Assembly (NCBI GenBank): GCA_036768485.1
Contig: JAVLUZ010000163.1
Span: 762,635 to 826,634 of the forward strand
DNA: 64,000 nt
Direction: 5' to 3'
Source: Mermis nigrescens
Lineage: Eukaryota > Nematoda > Enoplea > Mermithida > Mermithidae
Both the position numbers and the translations under genes were made by a program. The notes under the pieces were generated by a model, which saw nothing but the letters and a program-made list of their open reading frames with translations, was not told where the DNA came from and searched no databases. Shown here one piece after another: positions 46,901 through 58,600 of this stretch (position 1 is its first letter; every line of letters begins with the position of its first letter).

Positions 46901-47796
46901 ACTATCTTTAGAAATTCGATTTTAATCTTAATTCTAAAAGTAAATTAATAAATTTTAAATTTTGTTCTAAAATTCTAAATTCTGATTAATTTTACAAAAT
47001 TCTAAACTCTATTTTTATGTGCGATCCCCGCCTACCAGTTCCATTAGCGTTGGAAACTAAAGCAAGCTTTTAATGATCTAAGTACCTTAAAGCATATCCA
47101 GCGTAATTACGTAAATTCTCAGTAATAGCTTATTTTATTAGAAACTAAGATTTCGCCTCTCTGCCTCAAACCGACACTATTAGGTCTTGTTACGTACTTT
47201 TGATAATATGGAATAGCAGGATGGATAATGAAGCCTTGCTTTTCTTGAGTTTAAGCGGAAACAAAGTTGAAAAGAATAGGTGTTTCATAATATTAAATGT
47301 CAGCGATCAACGTAACTATGATCTTAAAACAATTTTCGACATTCTGGAAAAAACTTGACATTTTGAAGCGAGAAGAATGATGCATGCATACTGTGCGTTT
47401 TCTGCGGCTTCAAAATCGAAAATTTATGCTCCAAAATAGAGGCTGCGAATAAAGCTAAAATAAAAATTACCTCAAAAAATATCTCGAATTTTGTATAATT
47501 CCGAGGATTGGATCATTCTTACAAAAATGTTTATTACGCCTTAACTTGTTCACTTTATTCGACCTTTTAATGTGATTCCCATCTTCGATTTTGACAAAAA
47601 ACCTAAAATGGCCAGAAAAATCGGAATAAGCAAGTTTCCGCCAAAAATTGGAGGAGCAGGTCAAAAATTTTTTGAAGTTTGGGGGGATGGAAAGGGCCGC
47701 CGATATTAGTAAGAGATCCCATCCCCTTTTACATATAAGGGGTTACCATTGTCTCTTTTTACAAGTGAGGACGCTGGAGTGCATGACCGTTATTCG

Positions 47797-48010
47797 TACA
47801 TGTAACAGGGGGTATGGGAGATCCCCGCCAAAGGTTGGTCGTACACCATCCCCAAAACTATAAAATTTTTGACCCTCTCATTTCGGGAAAAAATAATTTT
47901 TTGGCCGTTTTTAGGTGTTTTTTTGCCGTTTTTGGCCAAAAATAGGAGGCAACTTACCCCCCCCCAAATGGCTGGGGACCCCACGCGCAAATATCAAGCC
48001 GTTACATGTA
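47797..48010. mobile_element. TACATGTAAC element (family C) next to exon 9
   Basis: 214 bp with inverted ends TACATGTAACAGG and CGTTACATGTA, inside which lie GGTTGGTCGTACACC and GGCCGTTTTTAGGTG. It ends 14 bp before the first base of PTR gene 2 exon 9. Related: 49573-49801 and 62570-62815. Confidence 0.65.
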
Positions 48011-48024
48011 CGCCTTCGATACAG

Positions 48025-48593
48025 ATAATGTGGCTGTTCGTCGACCAATACGAAAGAATATTGAGTAATATCTTGCAAGAGGTCTGCGGGGGCACCGCGT
48101 TCATGATCCTGATCTCGATTTTTTTCATCCCGTCCATGATAAGTTCTCTGGGGTCGTCTTGTCCATCATATCCATAAACGCCGGCACCGTAGGCTTTATG
48201 GCCTACTGGAACATCAACCTCGACGTCATCGCTATGATCACCATAATAATGAGCATCGGATTTTCAGTCGATTTTAGGGCCCACATAGCTTACGCGTTCG
48301 TCGTAGCAACGGGAGGGCCAAACAAAGCGGACCGCACCGTTTCGGCCCTGGGTTCTCTGGCCTGGCCCATTATGCAAGGCGGAATTTCGACCATCATGGG
48401 CGTTTTGGTCCTATCGAACACTCAATCTTATATAATTACGGCCTTTTTTCGGACCGTTCTATTGGTCATCGTGATTGGAGTCATGCACGCGTTGATTTTC
48501 TTGCCCGTAGCATTGAGCCTGTTTCCGTTTAAGTTGCCCTGCGAAAAGCGACCGGGCGAAAAAGACGCCAATGAAATGGGCCTACGGGGATGA
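48025..48593 (+). CDS. PTR gene 2 exon 9 (TM8-TM12, stop) with -1 frameshift
   Basis: IMWLFVDQYERILSNILQEV, then near 48144-48152 (CTCTGGGGTC) one base is missing relative to gene 1. The frame from 48159 continues SIISINAGTVGFMAYW and GFSVDFRAHIAYAF to a short basic tail and stop. Confidence 0.75.
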
Positions 48594-48659
48594 GGCGTCG
48601 CATTTTAGGTGGCTGTTAGTTCATTCGCGTCGTTTTATTCTCCGCTACCAATTTGTTTT

Positions 48660-48685
48660 TGTGACGTATGTACAAAGATTTATCG
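48660..48685 (+). promoter_or_regulatory. Single TGTACAAAGATTT copy after PTR gene 2
   Basis: TGTACAAAGATTT about 75 nt after the stop repeats the stem sequence of the two gene 1 3'-flank hairpins. No full stem forms here. Confidence 0.3.
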
Positions 48686-48729
48686 TCAAGGATCGCCATT
48701 TGTCGGTAACCAGACGTGCGAGTGGGGGT

Positions 48730-48875
48730 TTAAGGTGATATCTAGTTTATTAACATAATTTTTATACTAATTTAACCTTTTTCATTAGTACTTGAGACAA
48801 TTTAGGCTCAAAAAAGCTCTATAGCTGATTCCCAGGTCGGCTGATCCCTTCCCCAGATCGGCCATGCTATGCATT
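48730..48875 (+). repeat. Partial family A repeat
   Basis: Only the 3' half: GACAATTTAGGCTCAAAAAA, then CCCAGATCGGCCATGCTATG. Confidence 0.55.
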
Positions 48876-49572
48876 TTTGGTGTAACTGAACTATCGGTAA
48901 TGGCAAAAATCATACTTTATTCAAAAATTGAGACGGGCTTGTATCATGCTTTATACAGGGCGGCTCAAGTCAGGCATTATATTAGCGTACGTATGTACGA
49001 GTACGTCTATTTTAACTTACACGTACACGATTTAAATGCCGTAGCGACTTGTTGCAAATTTCAAAATTTTTCTATTGAAAAAATCCGCTTTTTTCCGCCT
49101 GGCTCATCTACATTTTTCTTCCGGCCAAGAATTCTGCCACTTCAGTTCGACCGCATTCTTTTATTGACTATTTTGTTAAAAAATTCGGATGATACGTGGA
49201 GAGCTATCAAAATTAAATATAGTTTAGCTTTTCGCGGATAATATTCATTCTGAGTACCTGCGTCGATATGAATCTTTACCATTGTATTACTGCTATCAGC
49301 ATTCTCAACCCTGCGAAATGACAGCAACATAATTCAAATATGTTCGCCAGCGCTCTAGCTTACTTGATTGACGGGCACATTTTCCCGAATTTTTGAGTCG
49401 CTTGATTTCATTGCATTACTTTGGCGTCCATTTTTACTGTTTCTGACGAATATTTTTCGCGGTTGCAATACTTCGTCAAAGTATTGTTCGTTGGATTGTT
49501 CAGAACGACATTTTCGCTGATCATTGTTAGTTGACAGAATTTGAAAGGGTCCAGCGATTAGGATCCCTAGCA

Positions 49573-49801
49573 GACATGTAACAGGGGATGGGGATCCCCC
49601 ACCCAAAGTTGGTCAACCCCCATCCCCCCTAGAGTTAGAATATTTTTTGACCTTATCCCCTCCCCCGATTTTTGGAAAAACTTGCGATTTTTTGCCGTTT
49701 TTAGCTGCTTTTTGGCCTTTTTGGCAAAAAATTCGAGGGGTTCAACCCCCCCTAAAAATGGCCGGGAACCCTCTTCCAAAATTTCGAGCCATTACATGTA
49801 T
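49573..49801. mobile_element. TACATGTAAC element (family C), best copy
   Basis: Inverted ends ACATGTAACAGGGG and CCATTACATGT; the inside is also palindromic in plan (ATGGGGATCCCC left, GGCCGGGAACCC right) with GGTTCAACCCCCC. About 229 bp, non-coding, in the spacer between PTR genes 2 and 3. Confidence 0.65.
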
Positions 49802-51660
49802 AAACCCTAGACTGGCCGGGTCTGCTTTATCAATTTTCGTAATTTATTACTAAACCGATATGCGTAAACTTTTTTATGTTCACGGCATGAGAAATCACAG
49901 AAAATGTTTTCATGGTACACACCATCCTGAAATCTGCCTTTTAGGAGTTTTAGCTTCTTCTTTAAATCAGTGATACACTCATGTGTAGTCGGACGGGTCG
50001 TGATATGCGCGCAGAGGGTTTGAAGTTTCTAAGTCTATTTAAACGGTTCTACACATCCCCGAAAGCAAGAAAAAGAATTTCTGCGGAAAATAAGGCAAAA
50101 TTTGGGTCGGCAAGCTAACAAAAATAAAAACTTTTTTGCGAATATGGTTTAAATAATCTCTACAAACTGTGACTTAAGCTAGTTCGTGCGCTATCTTCTA
50201 ACGATCGCCCTATTTTGAGGGCCACTTAATACCTTGGTATAGCTTCCTTGACTGTATTCACATTGTTGGGCAGGCCCGTCCATTGAATTAAACAGATTTT
50301 GGTTTCTTTTTGTTATTTTGGTTTTACAATGTGTTGTATTGTAAATTTTCTATTTAAATCGTTCCTTAATATTTTGCTTTTTAATCCTTGTTTATAGCTG
50401 GTCAGAAATTCTGTGCACGTATAGCGAATGGATCGTTTGAATTGGAGGAAACTATTCGTATGTTCTGTTAAATATTATTTTAATAAATGAATTACGCTGA
50501 TTAGTCAACAGTAGCATCTTTAATTCCGATTGTTTCCGTTTAAACGCTTAAAAAATGACAATCCCCGCAGTATGATAGATTAGACGTTTCGTTTAACGAC
50601 ACGTTTGTAAAAAGTTGTCAATTAACTGCACACGATAATGATAAAAACCTAATGATCTTAATTATTTTTGTATATCCCGTGAAAAACCAGTCTTTCATTA
50701 TTTGTCAGTTCTCGATCATGGTAAAGCATTGACCGTTGGGCATTGTTGTGGTATTCGATTTCGTAAACAATCAGCCACTACTCTGTTTCTTGTTGAATCA
50801 TAATTTTCTACTAGTTAGTTATTTTAGCTTATTGTCTTGCTGCTAACATGAGGCTACTTTCATGCGTGTGAGTATTTTAAACAAACTTTAGTACCAGCTA
50901 AAAAATGTTGTAATTGTCCATTTATGTGTACTTTTTGCTCAGATAAACGGTTAAAAAAGCTCAACTAATTTTTTTAAAATTTATCTTTGATTAAAATTAG
51001 CAAGCTCTACACAAGCCAATTGAAATTTTATTCTTAATTATTGAAGACAATACGAAATTCGATTAAGATTCAAAATTTACGGATTTTTATATGACTGCAA
51101 AATTTAAATTCGTGAAATCCAGCAGGGCGGCTAATCCTAAGCTTAGTGATTATCAAAAAAGCTATATATCATTTGTTGTAAAATTTTTATAATATATCAT
51201 TACAGATGAACAGCAAAAATGTTTTAATTCGAAATAAAAAGAAAAACCCCAGCGTTGGTTTTTAAAATAAAAAACCACGGAAAATTAGGAAGAACAGCAA
51301 CTTACAAATGAGGCTATAGTATCTTGTCGTTTGTGAGTGAAAAATCACGGAATTCTATGTATGGATAACTTCGAGAGCTTTTCAGAAAGTTTGTCTATGA
51401 CACTTTATCTGCCTAATAGCAAGCTAGTTTAAATTTTCCAAATTGTAATGTATCAAGTCGGATAAAATTATCTGAATCCTAATTTATTAAAGCACTTTAC
51501 CGAAGCTTCTTTGATTTTCAACCCGATTCTGAGTCGGAAAGAGCAAGTTAATATTGAAACATCGGAAACATTAAGAAAATATCGATTTACTTAATTTTAG
51601 CGCATTTAACTTGAATTTTTCAATATCTATCGCTTCACTTTTTTATAAGTGCGTATCAGG
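49802..51660. other. Non-coding spacer between PTR genes 2 and 3
   Basis: No supported gene. A weak family A remnant lies at about 50050-50240. It could contain the promoter or an untraced first exon of PTR gene 3. Confidence 0.35.
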
Positions 51661-51664
51661 CATG

Positions 51665-51990
51665 CACAGCATGAGAATCCTGGGGGTAAGGGGGGATTTT
51701 AAAGTGCCTTGTGTGGGCCTAGAAATAGTGGATACTTGTCAAAAACGTCGTTTTCGAAGTGTCTGACGATGCTCTATCTTTCTAGTGCATAAACACAAAA
51801 AATTCATTAAAAATCAAAAAAGTCGAATAAATTGAACAACATTTAGTCAAAACATGTGTATATGGCGCGAAGCGCTGAAAATTTGACACTTTTGCGTAAA
51901 TAGATAGCTAAACAGGTTTACCAAAGCATCTTTTCTGCGGATTTTCAGAGAACTTTTGAAAAATCGCGAATTCTGGGGGTGTAAAAATTT
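51665..51990 (+). repeat. Family D repeat upstream of PTR gene 3
   Basis: GGCGCGAAGCGCTGAAAATT, then CACTTTTGCG and GAAAAATCGCGAATTCTGGG. Forward copy. Confidence 0.6.
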
Positions 51991-52377
51991 TTGGGACTGG
52001 GAAAGATAAGTCGATAAGGTATGCTTATATTCAAAAAATGTAAAATAATTATCAATAAACGGTACATTCATAATCGATTTGACAATAAGAAAACGTTTAA
52101 AACATGCTGCTATGAATTGATATACTCGTACTTAATAAAACGATAAAGTAAAAGTAAAATAAAACTTGATAAAAATAAACTTAGAAAATTAAAAATAAAA
52201 TAATGAAAATAAAAATAAAATAACTTATTAAAACACTTTGAAATTCAATAAAATAGAATACTCGGCAAAACTAATAAAGAAATAAAATAATAACTATTGA
52301 ATGAAGAAAATTCAAAATAAAACAAATAAAACAAATAAAACACATGCAAAAACTTAAATAATTTTATAAGTTCTCAG

Positions 52378-52660
52378 CAAAAAAATTCGCTTCGGTTTTT
52401 TGGAACATCCACTCAGCCGCCTATGCTACGCATATTCGTGCTTCGTAGCCGATCATCCAATGCCATTTATTTTGGTTCCGATGGCAGTAACGGCAGCTTG
52501 CGTTTATGGATATTTAAATAAATCTCAAATTAACGACGTCTATACTCTATTCGTGCCGATCGGTTGTCAGGCTCTATCCGAACGGGACAATATTGCTCAG
52601 CTTTTCCCACCTAAAGATGGAAATTATGTGCCGTCTCGATCTATTAACGAAGAGGGCCAG
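52378..52660 (+). CDS. PTR gene 3 exon 1 (N-terminus, TM1)
   Basis: FLEHPLSRLCYAYSCFVADH, then PFILVPMAVTAACVYGYL (TM1), and LFVPIGCQALSERDNI in place of the FYVPYDGPSIQERA of genes 1 and 2. 283 nt; acceptor TTCTCAG, donor CAG|GTTAGC. Confidence 0.85.
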
Positions 52661-55600
52661 GTTAGCTAAAGTGATTATTGAAGCAAGCTAGATTAACTTA
52701 AATTTTTGTATTTCTTTGCTCCATCAGTAAGATTTTCCTCCTTTCGCCCTTTCATCGAAATTTGAGTCGTCGTCACTACACTAATTAAGAATTGAACTTA
52801 ATAAATAAGCCCTCTTTCAAAACGACTAACAGAGTTTGGGAATGGGGGTTTAACCACCGAGAATGGCTGCTGACCTACGCAAAATGGCTGCGACGACGCC
52901 TTAGAATTATCGATTTTCCGAAGAAAAATCGCAGAAAATGCGCTGCTTTAAGCGTTTTAGCTATATTTTGATCTAAAAGTGTTAGATTTTTGGCGCTTCG
53001 TGCCATATGCCCATTTTTTTATTATATTTTGTTTAATTTGCTCAAAATTTTATGTTTTTATGTCCATAAAGAATGGGTACAGTCTGGAACGTCGAAAAAC
53101 AGTTGTTTTGACGCACCCATGGTTTTAAACCCAGAAGAGAGGCATTCTTTAAGATATTTTTTCCGGACGACCCCGCCACCCTTAAATTTCTATACTATAC
53201 TCGTATGGTCACTAATTTACCTAAAAATTGGAAATTCACTATTTAATTCTATCAAGCCGTATTTTTATAAGATATTCCCGGAAAGACGAAGAAAATTTGC
53301 AATTGTACCCGTGTACATTTCTTAATCAATCAATATTTTTTCGCCAGTTTCCTCATGTGATTAAAATAGTTTTTTGTAAACAGTCGATATTCTTCCACTT
53401 AGGAGATGAAGGTAGCTAAAAATTCTTCCAAATGATAGCGTGTTTTATGAAGGTTATTGTATCCTTGGTTCAGATCACGATCATTGTAACAGCTCAGGAC
53501 GAGGGCGATTTACTAAGATCCCAATATTTATCCGCTGTGATCAATTTGAATGAATACATCATCGATAAGATTACCATAAATTCAAACGAATCTGTATTCA
53601 GTTATCGCAGTCTTTGCTTGAAATTCTTGCACGCATGTCACACGAATCCACAAATTTATGCTTTGAACACTATGTATTCAAATCCAGGACCATACGATAA
53701 TAACACTTATCCAACAGCACAACGAGGAAATCGCCGCTGGTAAAAAAATATAAATAACATGCAATCCTACATTAACATAGTTTAAATCAGATTAATTTTC
53801 TCTCAATTAATTAATATCACGTAAAAATGTTATCTTTAATAATAGTAATTGATCTTTTAGTAATATTTTTTATAATTTTTTAAATTATATATTTTTATAA
53901 ATAAGATATTTAATTTTGCTTTTATCTTTATTTTACATTTACTTATTGCCCCATAATTAAGTAGATTGTAAACGAGGTAGAATAAAGGTGCGTCCTAACG
54001 ATCATCCCGTCGAGTTGTTGTACCGTTTAGAGATCGGCTCCAATTCTTGAAATTAAATGAAATTATTACATGTAACATTCAACTTTGCACTTTGCTCCGT
54101 ATATTTTACCATTTTTCGTTAGGTTAGGTCATGACCTGACATGCGACATTTACGTGAGGAGAAGTTAGGGCGTCTGGACCCTTAGAAATCAAGAATGGAA
54201 AATTCTTTGGGAAGGGCAAAAGGAAGGCCGAAAATGGATGCAAATTTAAAAATTATCTTCAAAAGTGCTCTAAATCGACCAGAAACTGCGTAATAATGTA
54301 GTTTTATTGATGTCTTAGCGCTTGTACCAGTTTATGGGATCATTCTGACCTGAAAAGCTCAAATTTTTACCCCCAGTTCGGCCATGCTATGTATCTATGG
54401 TTATGACCCACGTGAGACATTAAAGTCTGGTTTAAGCCTAGTATAGCCTTGGTACAATTTTAAATCGGAACTTAATGTCCAACTGCCTGCATTAGCTCGT
54501 ATATTCTGGAGAATCATGTGATGTTTCACTTGTCTTCTAAATATCCCACATTTATATAAAATGCATCAAATATTTATGAATAAATTGATTTGATTAAAAA
54601 TATTTTATTTGATTTATTCAAAATTTAGTAATTAAGGTAATTTTTTATTGCCGCTCAGAAAACTCAGTCTAAGTTTAGAAAGCTATTTTTTAAGGTATAT
54701 CGGAAGTACTTTGGGAGGCGTGACTATTGATCCATTGAGTCAACAGATAATTGAGGCGAAAGCTTGGCAACTTATTTACCAATTGAACGTTGAAAATCCA
54801 GCAAAGAAGCCGTTCAGCTATGCTCTCATGGATAAAATTGAACACGAAATGTTAAATTTTGACGACGATTTGTTGGATATTGCTTTGTTTCATTCGAACA
54901 CACTGGAACGCGAACTTGTTCGAAATGGCACTTCTAATCACATTATATTGAGGTAAACGACGAGGCCTTTTTAAAAATAAGAAAATTTAAAAAATTTTCC
55001 AAAAAAAGTTCGACATAAAACCCGGATTCGAGTCCGAGCTAGCCATTTTTTTCGCTATTCATTTGCCTACTTTCTGTAATTGTCGACATTGATGAAAGAT
55101 TCGTTACCATAGATGCACTGCATGGACTGTCTCGAGAGTCAGACATTACACTTTTTGGTCCAAAATGACGTCGAAAACTGGTATAAATGCTGAAATGGTG
55201 TTATAAATATGTTAAGGTGAAGTTTCTGGTAAATTTCAAGCACTTTGGAAGAGGAAATTTTCATTTTCATCGGTTTTTGCCTCCATTTTGGATAATTGTT
55301 CTCAGAAAATTATCCATGTTTCCATTCCGGGTGCCCAGACCATGCATGCACTTAAAAAGGGGTTTAGGGTCTAGACCCCCAGATTGGGAAAATGGAAAAT
55401 TTTCCGGGGAAATTGAGGCCAAATAAAGGTCAAAAGTGGATGAAATATGAAAATTCCCTTAAAAATGCTTTAAATTGACCAGAAACTGTGTAATAACGTA
55501 GTTCTAAAGCGATTATAGCAGTTTTCGAGATCATTTTAAGCCTGAAAAGCTCAATTTTTGCCCATACCAGATCGGCCATGCTATGCATCTATGGTCTAGT

Positions 55601-58600
55601 CCTCCAAACCCACCATCGCCTGCTTGTTTTTTTACTCGTTTTGCATTATTAAGCCCATATCCTTCATATATGAGTAGTTTGATTTAAGCACACGTCACTC
55701 TATCCTCTTTCATTTGTTTGATGTCAAAATTGATCCAAAAAAGTACCTTATCAAGTGGCCGAAATTACAGGATCCGTTAAATTTAAGGATGGGTCAAAAG
55801 TCCGATGGTATGAGCAAATAACTGCACTACGAAGTTTCTCATTAAACGTATCTGGTGTGAAAAAATCTTAGGAAAAGGAATGGATTTATCGTAAATATAA
55901 TTTCGAATAAAATCGAAAAATTGAAGTAAAATTTGAAGAAGGGGAAAACTAAAAAAGTACTCAGTCAATCATATTTAGCGAAGAATTTGTCTACTTCTTC
56001 GAGATTAATCCCAGAAGCTACTGCACTTCCGTGCCTCATTTACTTGTAGAAACATCAAGCAAGGTATAACTCGTACGTTTTGTCCCATTTATACTTTAGG
56101 CTAAAACGAGTGTTCGATTGCTAAAACCTGCATTCGATTGGGAATTTATTATGCAACCACCATATCTCGTCTAAATTGAATGTTTTAACAACATGTAGTC
56201 TTCATCAGACATACATGTGGGGTTTAAGAGGTCTAGATTCTTTAGAATGAAAAATAGAAAATTCTCTGCGCGAAATGAGGCGAACTAGAGGACAAAAATT
56301 ATGAAAATGAACATTTTTCTATGAAAGTGCTTGAAATTGATCTTAATTTGTAGATTAACTTAATTTTTTAGCATTATGCCAGTTTTTCCAGTTTTCGACA
56401 TCATTTTAGTCTAAAATCTTTCAATATTTGACCTCCCTGACTGACCATGCTTTGCATCTATGATCTTTATACATTTTTTGAACACTTCCTAATTAAAACT
56501 TACACAAACTTTGTTTTATGCGCTTACCCATTCATCAGCGCATCTTTAGTCCATGTTACGTCTGTTTTCGCTCTTAGGAGTCTTCATCCAGTTTATAAAC
56601 AGGTTGCAGTAATCAAACTTAGCAGTCGAGGTCTTAATCGAATGTGTAGAATTTTTAAACTTTTTAAGAATGTGCTGTTTTACGCGTTTTGAGCGAGGGC
56701 TGAATAAAATAAAATAATAAATATAGAAAAAATTAAAATAAATAGAATAAAATATAATGAGCCGAAAATCCAAGCTAGACTTTTATCTTCCATGACTTAA
56801 TTATTTAAAAAAATGTATCTCAAGATTTATGCTATGCGCTTTTCTGCTATGGATTTTCGCGAATATTTGTTCAATTACAACTTTTCAATGGAACGAAGTT
56901 TTCTATATCGATTGGAGTCGATCCAAATTTTACACTGCTACTTGCGGTTTGATTGGCGCCTTGATGGGAATAGTATCGGCGACTGGTTTTCTAGCTTACT
57001 GCAATTACCCTTACAGCGTAGCATGCGATGCATTCCCATTTCTTGTACTCGGTAAATAAATTTGTCAATATCGTGAATCAGAAGTATTATTTTAGAAAAA
57101 ATATCGAATTTCGTCATAAATTATTATTCATTATATATTCGATATTATAAACTCGACTGATTGCACGATGACATAATTATAGGCAGAATCATGATGAGAA
57201 GTTATAATTATGATAAAAAGTGAAAAGTAAAAACCGAGAAAAAAGGAAAGAAATCAGAAAAAAATTAAAAATAATTAAACACTATTTTTGGTGATAATAC
57301 TGCGAACGACGCGAGAAATAACGCGCATACCATAGGGAAAATGCGACATTATATCATTAGCGAGCCGCAAAAGACTTTACGTACTCGTAACTAAAGGATT
57401 GCAACTAAAAGATTACAAAAATTAAAAATAAACAAATAAAATAATAATTCAACAATAAAAGATTAATGTGGAGAATTAACACCAAGATTGTTGAACAGGC
57501 TGTACAAAATTTTGGTTCAAGCATGAAACGGGCCAAATCAATGTTTTTAGGTGTACGAATGGACAATACTTTTTTGATGATTTCGGCAGTGCATCACGCG
57601 GATAGAAGTTTAAACGCTCGAGAACGCTTAGCTGTGGCTATGAGTGAAGCTGCCGTTTCTATTACAATAACTGGTACCGATTGTATCTTATGATAATTTT
57701 GGGACTATAATCTGATATTGGAAGTGTCATTGCCAGACATGGGCGTTGGAATTCTGGGTGATCTGGACCCCTTGAAAATCTGAATAACCCCCAAAATCGA
57801 TAAACCCCCAGAATTAAATTTTTAGTACTACGTTTCAGCGATTTAGCCCCATAAGACCCCTAAAATTTGGTTGCTGCTCCTTGCAGTTATCGCTAAATAC
57901 ACTTTAGGTACCTACCTATGGGCATTGTTTTTTGTGCGAGTCTCTTTGTACATTGGACAAAGGTTATCATTGAAGCTCATAGAGCTATGTATCTTTGATA
58001 TTTCAACCCCAGCTGACTCCAGCTTGATTGGACTGAACGCCCAGCTTGACCACGCTCTTTATTTCTTTACGGTCCCGCTCATAGTGATATCGTAAGTTTC
58101 TGTCAGCTATTCAACAATTTTTAATACGTAGCAAAAATGATTTTTTGCTAGCTTTACATTAAAGTCGAAAATAGACCCAATTAAACAATTACTAGCAAAT
58201 TAAAATGCTCCGATGGAACAAAAAAGATGAATATACTTGGAATTGTGGATTATGAAGGATGTAAAAGGAGGGGACTAGGAAAATCTACCTAAAGTCGCAA
58301 AATCTGCTAAAAATCAGACTTTCTCTAAGCAACGCAAAAATCGAAGTATATTCTGCGGCCTCTAAAACAGTGTCTTTTTAAATAATGTTCAAAGTTTCAG
58401 ATCAGAGTGTATAAACGAAATCTATCAAAGTTACTTTTTAAAATTGTTGGCACCTGATTGATAGAGAACTAAGTGGTGTTGTATTTAAAGTTGTTCTATT
58501 TTGTTATGAGCATTATATCAAGCAAAGCAGGGGCCGATTGATTAGTGCACACAATCGTTATGGGCATGCTAGTGTATCTACATTTAGTCTGTTTCAAGTC

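Larger units (their letters stand above)
32979..48593 (+). pseudogene. PTR gene 2: Patched-related protein, probably inactivated
   Basis: Exons: 32979-33261, 34801-35064, 37151-37405, 38661-38887, 39921-40043, 40538-40750, 42405-42849, 46380-46718, 48025-48593; every splice site is GT-AG and in the same phase as in genes 1 and 3. Without lesions it would be about 905 residues. Three frameshifts are seen against genes 1 and 3: one extra A in AAAAGACG (34822-34825), an extra AG in exon 8 (about 46673-46676) and one missing base in exon 9 (about 48144-48152). Conserved residues are also changed: the TM4 GVRLD motif reads DVRLD, the TM5 TDVLSF reads TVILSF, and the TM10 DFTAHI reads DFRAHI. There is no poly-Asn tail. 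Substitutions at invariant sites make decay more likely than sequencing error alone. No start codon is assigned; exon 1 begins at an acceptor. Confidence 0.7.

Noticed and set aside
55020..55045. GGATTCGAGTCCG, resembling a tRNA B box
   Set aside because: No acceptor stem, A box or cloverleaf can be formed around it.
57871..58095. 74-residue hydrophobic + strand frame after PTR gene 3 exon 5
   Set aside because: Tested as the next PTR exon, but it lacks the LTDILSF motif and phase; the true exon 6 begins at 63917.
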